From contig BJOX01000216.1 of assembly GCA_009731375.1 (NCBI GenBank), positions 181,719 through 245,718 of the forward strand: a DNA stretch of 64,000 nt, given 5' to 3'. This document shows positions 21,871 through 31,703 of this stretch, in pieces. The notes under the pieces were generated by a model that was not told the DNA's origin, searched no databases, and saw nothing but the letters and a program-made list of their open reading frames with translations. The translations under genes were made by a program, and so were the position numbers. The stretch's first letter is position 1. The number at the start of each line of letters is the position of its first letter. Source of the DNA: Paulinella micropora (taxonomy: Eukaryota > Cercozoa > Imbricatea > Euglyphida).

Positions 21871-24800
21871 TCACTGCCTTCGTCGTCTGGCGCGGATTTC
21901 TTTGCCTGGTGGAGGACCACCAACAAAAGTCAGATCGAACTTTGACTGTTCGAGAATGTCCCAGATCTTATTAGGGATTCCGCCCAACGATAATTCAAAA
22001 GGGACATCAAGCACTCCTCTTGGCAGTGTCTGAATGGTCCACGCAGTGTAATCCTTGTCTCTGGGAGTAATTGTATCATCCCATGTCTCGAGACTTTTTG
22101 CGTCTTTATATACTGGCAGATAATGTCTTGCCTTTGGATCCTCAACCGGGTCCATACTTCTCCAGAACTGGAGTATCGGTTGTACTATCTTTGCGGCTGA
22201 TGATATTTTGAGTGTCCGTGTGACACGCATCTGTCGTGGGACCGCCACGACCCGCATCAAGTATAAGTCTGAGAGAGTGTCATCAGCGACATGTTGTTCC
22301 GCTGGTCTCATCAGATAGAAAACATTTTTCACCCATGCGATGGTTGCTATCGCATCGCCTTCCTTCCATCGCTCATGGACAATCTCAACGTTGCCCGCGT
22401 TTGGGTCAGTGTCCGTCCCCTCCTCCTCCTGGTGGACGTCCTTTGATCTCATCGACCTCATCGCCTTCCTCGGTTGGTCGTTGATAAGATCATTCCGCGC
22501 TCTCCTTAGCTGCGCCTCTGTGATCTTCTCCTTCTTTCCGCTATGCTCTCGCGGAGACTTGGACTGAGTCCCCACCGCGCTTATGCGGTCAGTCTTCTCC
22601 TTGCTGTCCACCTCACTCTCCTCCTTCTCAGCTATCGGTGCCCGATAAGCATCGTCTTGGTCTATGCCAGCCTCCTTGTGGATGGGCGGCACCTCTTTGA
22701 AATCATCCTTCATCCGTTTTAACGCCTCCTCAACGGATTCATCTTCCAGTAAGAAGGGATCATACTTAATCAGCCTTCTTACATTCACAATTTGCACCTT
22801 CCCTCTACCCCTGATCTTGTAATTCAGAGGTCCCGTCTGTTCCATAATCTGATAAGGTCCTTTCCAGTGAGTGAACAGCTTAGAGCTGACTCCCTTCGGG
22901 ACTTGAGGATGGTACAATAGTACAATATCCCCGACCTGGAACTTGATCTGATCCAAGTGCGCTTGTCGCACCCCTTCAGCATCAGTCTTTCGGCGCTCCG
23001 CCTCTCTATGCGCCCTGACTATTTGTTCCGCCTCCATCTTCACTCTAAGTCTCATCCCAAACAACTCATCCGCATCCGCCCAAGTGTCTTTTGGGTGAAG
23101 GAGCGAAGTCGGGATATCAGGCTCACGCCCATATACTAACTGATATGGCGAGATTGAGCTCTTCGAGCCTCCTAACGCCGTAGAGGGTAGACAGTTCATT
23201 GCAAACGCAAATGATGGTGCTGCCTCGACCCATGCTCTTTGATTCTCCTTCTTCGTGCAATACATCTTTAGCGAGGCTTTGAGGGGTCTGTGTACCCGCT
23301 CGATTTTCCCATTTGCTCGCGGGTTATAGGCAGTAACATATTGCCATTTCATCCCGTAATACTTAGATAGTTTGTCGATGACCTCGTTATTAAAGTCCGA
23401 GCCTCGATCAGAACATATCTTTCTTGGTACTCCGATCTGTGAGATGATCCTATCGATCAGCGCCTCGGCCGTCGTCTTGCCGGTAACGTCTTTGACAGGG
23501 ATGATCCACACATAGTTGGTGGCTCTGTCAATAGCCGTAAGGAGGTATTTGTAACCATCCTTCGATTCTGGGAAAGGTCCCACATGATCAATGTGTATAA
23601 ACTCAAACATCCCCGCATGAAGAGGAAATTCGCCAATCAGGCCGAAATTTGCCTTCAGTGGTGTTTTGTTTATCTTGCACGGGATGCATGCATCCACCGC
23701 CTGATCTATCTCCTCCTTCATCTTCTTCCACCAGAATCGCCTCGCTACGAACATATGAGTTCGTTGTCGACCCGGATGCGCCAAAAGTGGGCAATTGTGG
23801 GCTGCGACAAATATAAATCGTCTCAGACTCTCCGGTACCCAAAGGGTCCATTTGTCCGGCTGTGACGCATAGCGACCGTGAAGGCCCTTGTACCACAGTA
23901 GACCATCTCTCCATCCCATCTCCTTCATCTGATCTTTGATCGCTTTCGTCATCCGTAGCTCATCCGGGTTCTGATATAACTGTATCAGTTCTTTAAACTC
24001 CGGATCTTGAGCCTGTTGTTGCCTCCATGCGGTAGGCGAGGCTATATGGATAGTACCATCTTCTAGCCGTACCCCGATTCTTTCCGGGTCATCGTCTAGG
24101 TCACTTCTCCGCTCTTGAGGAGGCTCCGCATAAACTTCCTGCGTCTCCTCTTCCTCTCTTATGTTCGCCTTCGCATTCTCATATACCTCATAGGACCACT
24201 CAGCGTCCTCCTGGGTATGTAGCTCACAACATATCCCGTGATCCGGGCCTTGTGGACTGTACCGTAGACCTGTGCGGTCATATCGGACTCCACTCGCCAT
24301 CTCCATCGCCTCAATGTGGCTGACCTCATACACCTTGTCAGTGGACAAGTCTTCCATCTCCACCGTGGACACCAACGCCGATACTTCTGAGTTAAACTCT
24401 AGCCTAGAGAGGCTATCAGCGACCACATTTCGCTTTCCCGGTAGATGGACCATTGTAAAATCGAAACAAGACAAGAACGCTTGCCACCGCGCCAGCCGTC
24501 CCGTCTGTTCATGATTCATCAACCATAACAGGTTATGATGATCAGTTCTGACAGTAAATTGAGGTCCTCCCCACAAATACTCTCTGAGCCTCTTGAGGGC
24601 CCATACTACCGCCAACGCCTCTCTTTGCCTTGTGCAATAGTTTCTCTCCGCCGCACACAACTTCCTACTAATAAACATGATTGGGCGTAATTTCTTCTCC
24701 TCATCCTCTTGTTGTAATACAGCCCCAATCGCAAACTTAGATGCGTCTGTATCGACTACGAATTGTTTCGTAAAGTCGGGCATCGTTAACACCAGTCCTC

Positions 24801-27651
24801 CGTCTTTCGGGTCTTTGTAAATGAGATCTTTGAGCGCATGAAACGCTTGCAAAGCCTCTTCGTCCCACTTCTCAAAGTCTCCAAAATCTATCATTTTCTC
24901 CACTTTAGCCCGTGTTGCACCCCAATCGGGTATAAACTGGCTATAGTATTGCGCCATCGCAAGGAATGAGTGCAATTCAGTGCGGTTCTTCGGTATCGGT
25001 CGATTCATAATCTCCTCCCTCTTCTCTTTGGATATCGAGACTCGATTATGGGAGATCTCGTACCCTAAGTATGTCACACTCGTCTTGGCAAGTTGACACT
25101 TCTTTAGATTGCACTTCAGGCCAAAAGCTCCGATGCGCCTGAATATATCGGACAAATGATCGATATGCTCCTCCATTGTGTTAGAGTATACGATAATGTC
25201 ATCGATATAGCAAAATGCATATTCTCCCGCCTTCTGTCCCCGCCTTCTCATAAAGCCACCGTCAGACAAATCATCGTACTGACTGCTCAACATCTTCTGC
25301 ATCGCCTTCTGGAAAAGTCCTGGGGCTTGCTTGAGGCCCATCGGAAGCACTTTCCATTGGTATATTTCCATACCCACCACAAACGCCGTCAGCCATCTGG
25401 ACTTTTCCTCCAGTGGTATCTGCCAGAAGCCATTCTTAAGGTCAATGACCGAATAGAATTTTGCATTCCGCAGTACTCTCCTTCCTTCTTCTAATGTCGG
25501 GAGAGGATTTCTCTCTTCCTCCAGCACCTTGTTAACACGAGCATAGTTAACTGTCAGGCGCCATTCTCCTCCTGGCTTCGGCACTATTCTCGGTTGTGAG
25601 ACTATTGGAGATGTTGATCTCTCAATAAAGTCCTCATTGAGCAGCTGTCTTGCTAGCTCCTCCGCTATCTTCGCCTCATGTATACTCAAATTCGCCCTTC
25701 GTGGTGCCGGTGACGGCTCCGCACCCGGTATTTTGTAAATAACCGCAGTGAAATCTTCAGGCTTGACACCACCTGCATGTGGAGGGTCAAAAATTTCCTT
25801 GTTCGCCTCTAATTTGGCTTTTAAAAGCTCCTTCTCCTTCTCCGTGCCTACTCCTTCTTCCAATATTTTCCGCGCCGCCTCTTGAAAATCTTCATCAGAC
25901 ATCTGCTTATGCTGCTTGAGGGGTTCTCTGTCCTCCTCCAAGCCTAAGTCCTCTTCCGAGACATCATCTAGGCCCGTCTTTTCATACGTGACCGTGTCCG
26001 GCTCATCATCTTTACCGAGCTCCACCAGCATGTCAATGAGTCTCGCGTATTGCAAAGGAGCTTTACGGGTGTAAAAACCATCAAAGCATGTGAATGCTTG
26101 CGGTATCAATTTCAACTTGTCGAGGTCTCTGAGCTTCCGCTTGTATGCACTGCTCTGCTCACGAGTTCCCATACGACAAGCCACCACTAGCTGTTGCTTG
26201 CGAGAGGGTACCGGTATAGGATGATCAATAAGCCGGTCCCTTATTTCCTGCGCCCATATCGCCTTCTCATTATATGGCAGGATAATAGTATACGGCTTAT
26301 TATTTTCGAATAAAGTCCGTAAGCATTTCTTCACTTCAGACAGTGAACGCGGCCACGTGGGCTCGTCACCCCAGAAATCAGTAATAAAACTTTTAATAGT
26401 TTCTGGTGGAGTATCCGGGATTCGCCCCGTTCTCCTTGGTACAAACGCCTCCCTTTTTTCTTCTCCTACTTTCGCATGGAAACAGTATCCGTTAGTAATA
26501 TGGACATCTGTTCCTACTCCTTCCGCGAATCTCGCCAACGACGGGCTTCTTTGTGCGACACATATAATCTCCTCCTTTCGCTTCTCGATTAAGTCATCAA
26601 TAGACTTTTTGTCCCAATGGCATGTCGGAACTGTGACAGTGCACACTTGGGATTCCCAATTGTCGGTCCAGGACAGTTCATCCGGTCTTACGACATGGGG
26701 GTGAACGTACACCTCAAGTGCCTCATGTGCGATGGCCATCTTTTTGTGATCCGTCGCTAGACTCAGCTCATAAGCCTCATAAGAGTCAGTAGCGTTGAAG
26801 GGATCAATATCGTTCTCTTCTCCTCTTTTTACTCCATATATCACTCGCCGTGCGGCGCAATCAATCACAGCCCCCATCGTAGCCAATTGGTCATACGATA
26901 GTAATATTGACCCGTGGTAACCGGGGACGACATAGAGGTCCATACGGTATACTCGTGCGGATTTCAATTTAAAGGTCAGTGTGATGATTCCCGTGATATC
27001 CGTCCGGCTGCTCACTCCTTTGAGAGTGCCCGTTGACTTTTTCATATTTCCGTCCACCCAGTCCCGGTATCGATTAAAAAACTTCCTGCCGACAATATTA
27101 ATATTCGCCATCGTATCATTACCAACTTTTAATATTGTCTTCAATGTTTCACAATAAAGTTCCGTATAACACAGAGCATCGGGCCTGTGTATATTGGCTG
27201 CGAGAACAAGAACTTTACGTTCCAAATTTTGGAGTCTTGTCTCTAAGTTTTTCAACTCCTCCTTCTTCTCCTCCTGCTTCACCTCATTAACATTTTTATT
27301 ATTCTGCGGTACTGGTGCGTTTACTATTTGAGCGACATTGTCTTGTGGTACTTGAGTACACACATTGTCTTTTTGCTCGCCACCCGCCGCGACCGTAGAC
27401 ATTGAGTCTGTTCGTGGTTGTTTGCTTGGCCGAGGCGATACGTCTGCCATTGGCCTCCTCGCCTCCATCGCAAGTCTCGCCTTCCTATTTGCATCAGTTA
27501 TCATTGGTAACCGTGCTGTATGAACGGGTATGAGACTACCTTGGGGCTGCAGTCTCTGTGTACCCACATCTTTGTTTTCACATAGAGGAAGCGTTGGCCC
27601 AGTCTGCACAACAGCATTAGAAAGCACTGTGACTTTAGGGTTAAACTTCAC
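21871..27651 (-). CDS. Pol polyprotein of retroelement 2: protease-like, RT, RNase H, integrase, extra C-terminal domain
   Basis: The frame is open from the Gag stop (27684) to TAA-side end at 21871; 27651 is the first GTG, not a proven start, and expression is probably by readthrough of the Gag TGA. Domains by residue: coiled coil about 125-150; protease-like 162-270 with KVG (175-177) where element 1 has DTG; RT about 690-890 with YIDD at 815-818; RNase H 960-1090 with D967, E1011 and D1037; integrase HHCC H1285, H1292, C1322, C1325; integrase core D1355, D1415, E1451 (35 residues between the last two); GPY/F module about 1572-1630 with WKGPY; acidic/basic linker; conserved C-terminal domain about 1756-1926 ending in RARRRRQ. 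The last domain recurs in element 1. No chromodomain is evident to me. It would copy the element RNA and integrate it. Confidence 0.9.
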   Translation of the reverse strand: MKFNPKVTVLSNAVVQTGPTLPLCENKDVGTQRLQPQGSLIPVHTARLPMITDANRKARLAMEARRPMADVSPRPSKQPRTDSMSTVAAGGEQKDNVCTQVPQDNVAQIVNAPVPQNNKNVNEVKQEEKKEELKNLETRLQNLERKVLVLAANIHRPDALCYTELYCETLKTILKVGNDTMANINIVGRKFFNRYRDWVDGNMKKSTGTLKGVSSRTDITGIITLTFKLKSARVYRMDLYVVPGYHGSILLSYDQLATMGAVIDCAARRVIYGVKRGEENDIDPFNATDSYEAYELSLATDHKKMAIAHEALEVYVHPHVVRPDELSWTDNWESQVCTVTVPTCHWDKKSIDDLIEKRKEEIICVAQRSPSLARFAEGVGTDVHITNGYCFHAKVGEEKREAFVPRRTGRIPDTPPETIKSFITDFWGDEPTWPRSLSEVKKCLRTLFENNKPYTIILPYNEKAIWAQEIRDRLIDHPIPVPSRKQQLVVACRMGTREQSSAYKRKLRDLDKLKLIPQAFTCFDGFYTRKAPLQYARLIDMLVELGKDDEPDTVTYEKTGLDDVSEEDLGLEEDREPLKQHKQMSDEDFQEAARKILEEGVGTEKEKELLKAKLEANKEIFDPPHAGGVKPEDFTAVIYKIPGAEPSPAPRRANLSIHEAKIAEELARQLLNEDFIERSTSPIVSQPRIVPKPGGEWRLTVNYARVNKVLEEERNPLPTLEEGRRVLRNAKFYSVIDLKNGFWQIPLEEKSRWLTAFVVGMEIYQWKVLPMGLKQAPGLFQKAMQKMLSSQYDDLSDGGFMRRRGQKAGEYAFCYIDDIIVYSNTMEEHIDHLSDIFRRIGAFGLKCNLKKCQLAKTSVTYLGYEISHNRVSISKEKREEIMNRPIPKNRTELHSFLAMAQYYSQFIPDWGATRAKVEKMIDFGDFEKWDEEALQAFHALKDLIYKDPKDGGLVLTMPDFTKQFVVDTDASKFAIGAVLQQEDEEKKLRPIMFISRKLCAAERNYCTRQREALAVVWALKRLREYLWGGPQFTVRTDHHNLLWLMNHEQTGRLARWQAFLSCFDFTMVHLPGKRNVVADSLSRLEFNSEVSALVSTVEMEDLSTDKVYEVSHIEAMEMASGVRYDRTGLRYSPQGPDHGICCELHTQEDAEWSYEVYENAKANIREEEETQEVYAEPPQERRSDLDDDPERIGVRLEDGTIHIASPTAWRQQQAQDPEFKELIQLYQNPDELRMTKAIKDQMKEMGWRDGLLWYKGLHGRYASQPDKWTLWVPESLRRFIFVAAHNCPLLAHPGRQRTHMFVARRFWWKKMKEEIDQAVDACIPCKINKTPLKANFGLIGEFPLHAGMFEFIHIDHVGPFPESKDGYKYLLTAIDRATNYVWIIPVKDVTGKTTAEALIDRIISQIGVPRKICSDRGSDFNNEVIDKLSKYYGMKWQYVTAYNPRANGKIERVHRPLKASLKMYCTKKENQRAWVEAAPSFAFAMNCLPSTALGGSKSSISPYQLVYGREPDIPTSLLHPKDTWADADELFGMRLRVKMEAEQIVRAHREAERRKTDAEGVRQAHLDQIKFQVGDIVLLYHPQVPKGVSSKLFTHWKGPYQIMEQTGPLNYKIRGRGKVQIVNVRRLIKYDPFLLEDESVEEALKRMKDDFKEVPPIHKEAGIDQDDAYRAPIAEKEESEVDSKEKTDRISAVGTQSKSPREHSGKKEKITEAQLRRARNDLINDQPRKAMRSMRSKDVHQEEEGTDTDPNAGNVEIVHERWKEGDAIATIAWVKNVFYLMRPAEQHVADDTLSDLYLMRVVAVPRQMRVTRTLKISSAAKIVQPILQFWRSMDPVEDPKARHYLPVYKDAKSLETWDDTITPRDKDYTAWTIQTLPRGVLDVPFELSLGGIPNKIWDILEQSKFDLTFVGGPPPGKEIRARRRRQ

Positions 27652-27684
27652 AGTCTTCTCCTTCCTCTCTTCTTCCCCCTCCAG

Positions 27685-27687
27685 TCA
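27685..27687 (-). promoter_or_regulatory. In-frame UGA between gag and pol, probable readthrough site
   Basis: Gag ends ...VVE-TGA and the very next codons, CTG GAG GGG GAA, continue in the same frame into Pol without another stop. UGA followed by CU is a leaky context in several viral systems, and one-stop readthrough is the Gag-Pol strategy of gammaretroviruses. The element is otherwise intact, which argues against a chance nonsense mutation. Confidence 0.6.
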
Positions 27688-30384
27688 TTCCACCACCTCG
27701 AAACGATTACCTTGAGTAGTGTCCGGGTAGGATGACGTATCGGTCTCCGAGGCAGTGTTGTAGGCCTGAGCTCGACCGAAATTTGGGTTGGAGCTTGCCC
27801 ACGAGCCTCCTCCTCCTCTGGGTGGGGGGGCTGGAGCTCGAACAGCTCTCCCTCCATAAGGGGTATATCCCCGACCTCCTCCTCTTCCTCTCTGAGGGGT
27901 TCCCTGCCACCTCGAGGCTCCTCTCCATGTTCCTCGTCCTCGTCCTCCTCCTCCTCCTCCTCCTCCTCCTCCTCCTGCTCCTGCTCCTCCTTCTCGTCCT
28001 CTTTGAGAGGCCTTTAAGTTCTTTTGTCTCTCCCTTTCCTCCTTCTTCTCCTTCATCCTCTTCATGTAGGTAATGATTGCCTCTCGTAACTCCTCATCAT
28101 CACACATATTGGCATACCAACCTTCGTTCACAGCGGCAATCTGAAGCATATTGAAAAGGCCCGGTTCCTTGCCTTCCGTCCTGCTCAGAAAATTTGCCCT
28201 TGCTGTTGGGTTCTGCCTATCATGATTGAAAGAGCAGTCTCTGTTCTCCATCTGTGCCTTACACTGCAAGCCCGCGAACCACCTCCAACATGCGGTCTTC
28301 AGGTCTGGCTCTCTCTGTCTCTTCCAACCGGCAACTCTGTTTGTGTACGTGGCTTGTGCGCCAACAGGTACACCGCCTGCCTGTGCCGTATGTGCCTCCG
28401 TGAGCGAGTCCATGTTTGAGCATGCACTCATCACTTCTTGAAACAGTGCTGACGGAGCAACGCTTTGAACCGTATTTTCGAACACGTGTGTCTCGAGGAA
28501 GTTCTTGGACTTCACTGAGCTAAACGTCGAGCATTGTTGTATGAGCTGAGTAAGCTTACTCGGGTTAACTGTGTGTAACGCCGAAAAGAAATAGAGGATG
28601 ATCGACTTGCGGCCATAGAATAGCCCATAGGAGGAAACTACCTCCGTAAGGGTCGCCGCCAAGCCAACAGCACTCCTCAAACTCATCGCCACTGTCTCAA
28701 AGATTTCAAATCCTATGAGAGTACCAGTGCAGAGATGCTGGTATCCATGAGATTGAAAATATGAAATGAGTGTGGCCACCGCCAGTTCACACTGAGCGTC
28801 TAGGCCTGTTGCATTGTTTCTCTTAATCTCCTCCTTCTTTCTCAAAAACTTGTACTGTGTCAGATCAAATCCCTCCGAGACTAGAGATTGGTCAAAAACA
28901 GTAACAAGGGCCTCGTATTCCTGCGTTTCGTCGCAAGGAAAAGCCTTCATGCAGGCATTGATCTCTTTGAGCTTGCTCAAAAGCGAAGCATCAGAGTCTT
29001 TGTCTGAGCTCGTCTTGGCATATAGCATGAGACTTGCCACTCCTCCTTTCTTCCCCTTGAAGGCATTTATGATGTTCTGTCTGTCCTTCTTCTCCGTGTT
29101 TGTGACCACCACCGTAGTTGAGCCCGAGGGTGCAGGGGCTGGTGGGGCAGGAGCTGGTGGGGTCAAATATGTCGGAGGGTGTGTCTTTGCACCACTCACT
29201 TTTGCTTTCATTCTTTCCAGTCTCATCGTCTTCTCGAACTCCTCATTCTCTTTCGCCTTCTTCTTCTCAGATATCACCAGCTTTTGAGCATGAGTGATAA
29301 AGGCCACCAATTCAGAAGCAGATCTGAGAAAATTATATTTCTCCACATATTGGTCAACACCTGCTTTGTTGGCGACCGGTGGTGCGTTACTAAGTGATTT
29401 AAGGACAGAGTGATCCTTGGTAGGAATCCATCTCTTCCATGCCTCCTTGTGCAGTAACGCACCCATCAACAGTCTGATCTTGGTCAGAACTCTGTCGGTC
29501 TTCTCTAACTCATCAATCACAGGATGAGTTTCTCCTGCTGCCTTAATGCTTTTTTCCATCTCTGCCTTCCCCTCCTCCAAGGCCTTTATTTCCATTGTAA
29601 AAAAATGAAATATGCCACTCGAGTTTTTCGAACCCAGATTGGTCTTCATTTTTGTTACATCGACTGCCTCCTGACCAGTCGCGAGGAATCTGGCCGTTGC
29701 TCTTGGGTTTGTGTACTGGAGGTAACCCTCACATCGTGGGCCGTATGTACGTTCCCAAATCAGGGTTTGAGTGTACACCCCAAAGATAGCATCGAGTAAT
29801 TCAAGGTGGGTGTGTGTGTCCCCAAACTTGATATGCTGTATCTTCTTTCTCTCTTCTGGATCAGAGACCAGTTTGCCGAGGAGCTGTGCTGTGTTTGATA
29901 ATAGGATATAGACATCCTTTTTAGCACGACTTTTCTCTCTTCTTTGATCCTGAGGGATCCACACATAGGTATCCTTCTCTACCCCCATCTTGTTATCAAA
30001 CTCTTCTTTAGTGAGGTCATAGTGGTCTTGCACCCACTGTTGTTCCTCCACTGTGATCTCCTCTCCATCACTATGAATCAAGTCGATCATTTTTCGTCCT
30101 CCTCCTCCCGTGTAGGCAGGTGGTAAGGGATTACCATATGCTCCTCCTCCTCCCGTCTCTTCTTGTTCAAATCCTCCTTCATCTTCGTCTCCTCCATATC
30201 TTCCTTCATCATCCCAGCCCTCTTCTACTCCTCCTCCTACTCCTTCATCTCCTCCTCCTCCTTCATTCAATCCTCCTCCTCCTCCTTCATTCAATCCTCT
30301 TCCTCCTCCTCCTCCTGCTTCTTCTTCTTCTCTTCTTTGATCTGCCTCCGAGAATTCACTCACTTCGGCGGTCTCTGTCGACAT
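27685..30384 (-). CDS. Gag of retroelement 2 with CCCH zinc finger and RGG box
   Basis: ATG at 30384, 899 codons. Residues 1-110 are Gly/Glu-rich and disordered. A long helical region follows to about residue 400, with a charged coiled coil (KKKAKENEEFEKTMRLERMK), a Pro/Ala linker (TPPAPAPPAPAPSG), and a second helical region to about 650 that could be the capsid. Near residue 700 is CWRWFAGLQCKAQMENRDC followed by SFNH: C-x8-C-x8-C-x3-H, a CCCH finger rather than the usual CCHC knuckle. The C-terminus has a Lys/Glu helix, a poly-Gly run and RGG/RG repeats (RGRGTWRGASRW, RGRGGGRGYTPYGGR), typical of RNA-binding tails. It would package the genomic RNA. No named family recognised. Confidence 0.7.
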   Translation of the reverse strand: MSTETAEVSEFSEADQRREEEEAGGGGGRGLNEGGGGGLNEGGGGDEGVGGGVEEGWDDEGRYGGDEDEGGFEQEETGGGGAYGNPLPPAYTGGGGRKMIDLIHSDGEEITVEEQQWVQDHYDLTKEEFDNKMGVEKDTYVWIPQDQRREKSRAKKDVYILLSNTAQLLGKLVSDPEERKKIQHIKFGDTHTHLELLDAIFGVYTQTLIWERTYGPRCEGYLQYTNPRATARFLATGQEAVDVTKMKTNLGSKNSSGIFHFFTMEIKALEEGKAEMEKSIKAAGETHPVIDELEKTDRVLTKIRLLMGALLHKEAWKRWIPTKDHSVLKSLSNAPPVANKAGVDQYVEKYNFLRSASELVAFITHAQKLVISEKKKAKENEEFEKTMRLERMKAKVSGAKTHPPTYLTPPAPAPPAPAPSGSTTVVVTNTEKKDRQNIINAFKGKKGGVASLMLYAKTSSDKDSDASLLSKLKEINACMKAFPCDETQEYEALVTVFDQSLVSEGFDLTQYKFLRKKEEIKRNNATGLDAQCELAVATLISYFQSHGYQHLCTGTLIGFEIFETVAMSLRSAVGLAATLTEVVSSYGLFYGRKSIILYFFSALHTVNPSKLTQLIQQCSTFSSVKSKNFLETHVFENTVQSVAPSALFQEVMSACSNMDSLTEAHTAQAGGVPVGAQATYTNRVAGWKRQREPDLKTACWRWFAGLQCKAQMENRDCSFNHDRQNPTARANFLSRTEGKEPGLFNMLQIAAVNEGWYANMCDDEELREAIITYMKRMKEKKEERERQKNLKASQRGREGGAGAGGGGGGGGGGGRGRGTWRGASRWQGTPQRGRGGGRGYTPYGGRAVRAPAPPPRGGGGSWASSNPNFGRAQAYNTASETDTSSYPDTTQGNRFEVVE

Positions 30385-31150
30385 GATGTCGTAGTAGTGA
30401 TCAACAGGAGGACAGTGTCAGCTCCTATGTTTGGTTTTTGTTCGTTTGTGTTCTGTTCCTCCTTCAGTCGATTGACTAGTGAAGAGAGAAACTAATAGAG
30501 AGGGTAGGATAAGATTCCCTGTCCTCTATGAAACACTGTTTGTATGTTTGTTTTTGTTTGAGAAAAATAGTCTTTGAGACTTTCTCCGATTTCTTGTTCT
30601 CCTTACTCAGATTACTTTCTCCTCCTTCTTTTCTATATTGTATCTAGTATGAGGCACTTGGACCTACACACAGATAGTAATAGAGAAGCTAGAAAAGCTC
30701 TCCTTGAGAAGTCGACAGTCGGTCGGATAGGTTCTCAGACCTACCTTTAGAAAACGATCAGAGATTTGCAAAAATACTCTGACGTATGTGTGAGATAATG
30801 CAGATAAATGCACAAACTAGAAGGGTAGAGTGTTGTGCTCCTGTCCCTATGCTTGTTTGTGTTTTGTGTGTGTTCCTTCACTCTTCTGTCCACCTCCTTC
30901 TTCTTGGTCTCTGTGTGAGAACAGCAAGAACGACAGAGAGTTTGTATCTGATGTCTCCTTGTGAGCACACAGATACTGATTGGGCTAGAGGGTACGAGAC
31001 ACCTGCTTGAGACCAATCAAATTATTTGTTTTGTGAAAGAGTTATGAGGGAGCTGTGTTGGAGTATTTGTTTTCGTCTGACGTCCCCGTGTGAGACAGGT
31101 CAGTGAAAATTCACTCTGTTGCCTGTGTGGCAAAGCAGAAAGAAATCACC
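30385..31150. other. 5' leader of retroelement 2
   Basis: About 770 bases between the primer-binding site and the gag ATG; no supported ORF. It would hold the packaging signal. Confidence 0.5.
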
Positions 31151-31168
31151 CTAGTGATGTGGACTCCA
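31151..31168 (-). promoter_or_regulatory. Primer-binding site of retroelement 2
   Basis: On the minus strand, two bases after the 5' LTR, the sequence is TGGAGTCCACATCACTAG. It starts with TGG, complementary to the CCA end of a tRNA. I cannot name the tRNA. Confidence 0.6.
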
Positions 31169-31170
31169 AA

Positions 31171-31407
31171 TGTAATGCCCCCAACGATAGCTCGAAAAAA
31201 GTCGGTAATACAACCAAACACAGTCCTCAAGAATGAGAATGATGTCTCGTTGTATTAGCTCAGTGAAGCCAAAAAGGAAAACGGCAACAGACCAGGAATA
31301 AAATGGCATCAGGTCCAATCCGGACAAATAATACTGAAAAACAAGCTGGTGCACCTGTCACCAGGAAAAGGTATTTTTTACCGGCTATCCGGGGCGTGAT
31401 GCATACA
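31171..31407 (-). repeat. 5' LTR of retroelement 2
   Basis: 237 bp, TGTAATGCCCCC...GATGCATACA on the plus strand. It should contain the promoter of the element; no TATA box is obvious. Confidence 0.9.
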
Positions 31408-31703
31408 GAAGGGCGAAGGGCGAAGAGTCCCGGAACACGAACGTACTTGAGCGGACCCGATCCCGCTTGAACTGATTTAAAAATAGATGTGTAAACTTGA
31501 AGAAAGTTTAACACAGTATTAATAATTCTGTCCGGTACGGTATTCCTTTCGATAACGTGGAGACGGTTACTGTTTTCGTTGCTGCTGCTGCCAAATATTA
31601 GGTTAGATATGCATATACTTGCAGCTTGTACGACTGCATCTGCACCTGCGGCAGACAATGTGAATGTAAGTAGAAGTGTCATAAGCGGTCTGCGTGGGTT
31701 CTC
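31408..31703. other. Right flank of retroelement 2
   Basis: Starts with the target duplication GAAG and a short GAAGGGC repeat. No gene recognised. Confidence 0.4.

Larger units (their letters stand above)
20789..31407 (-). mobile_element. Retroelement 2: near-intact Ty3/gypsy-type LTR retrotransposon, 10.6 kb
   Basis: Two 237-bp LTRs (20789-21025 and 31171-31407), both TGTAATGCCCCC...TACA on the plus strand, differ at four positions. Four bases GAAG precede the left LTR (20785-20788) and follow the right one (31408-31411), a target-site duplication. Inside, on the minus strand, are a primer-binding site, gag, an in-frame TGA, pol in order protease-RT-RNase H-integrase, and a polypurine tract. 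LTR identity of about 98% points to recent insertion. There is no third ORF. Confidence 0.9.

Noticed and set aside
27649-27651. Independent GTG start for pol
   Set aside because: The frame is open up to the Gag stop and GTG starts are not expected in eukaryotic mRNA; readthrough fits better.
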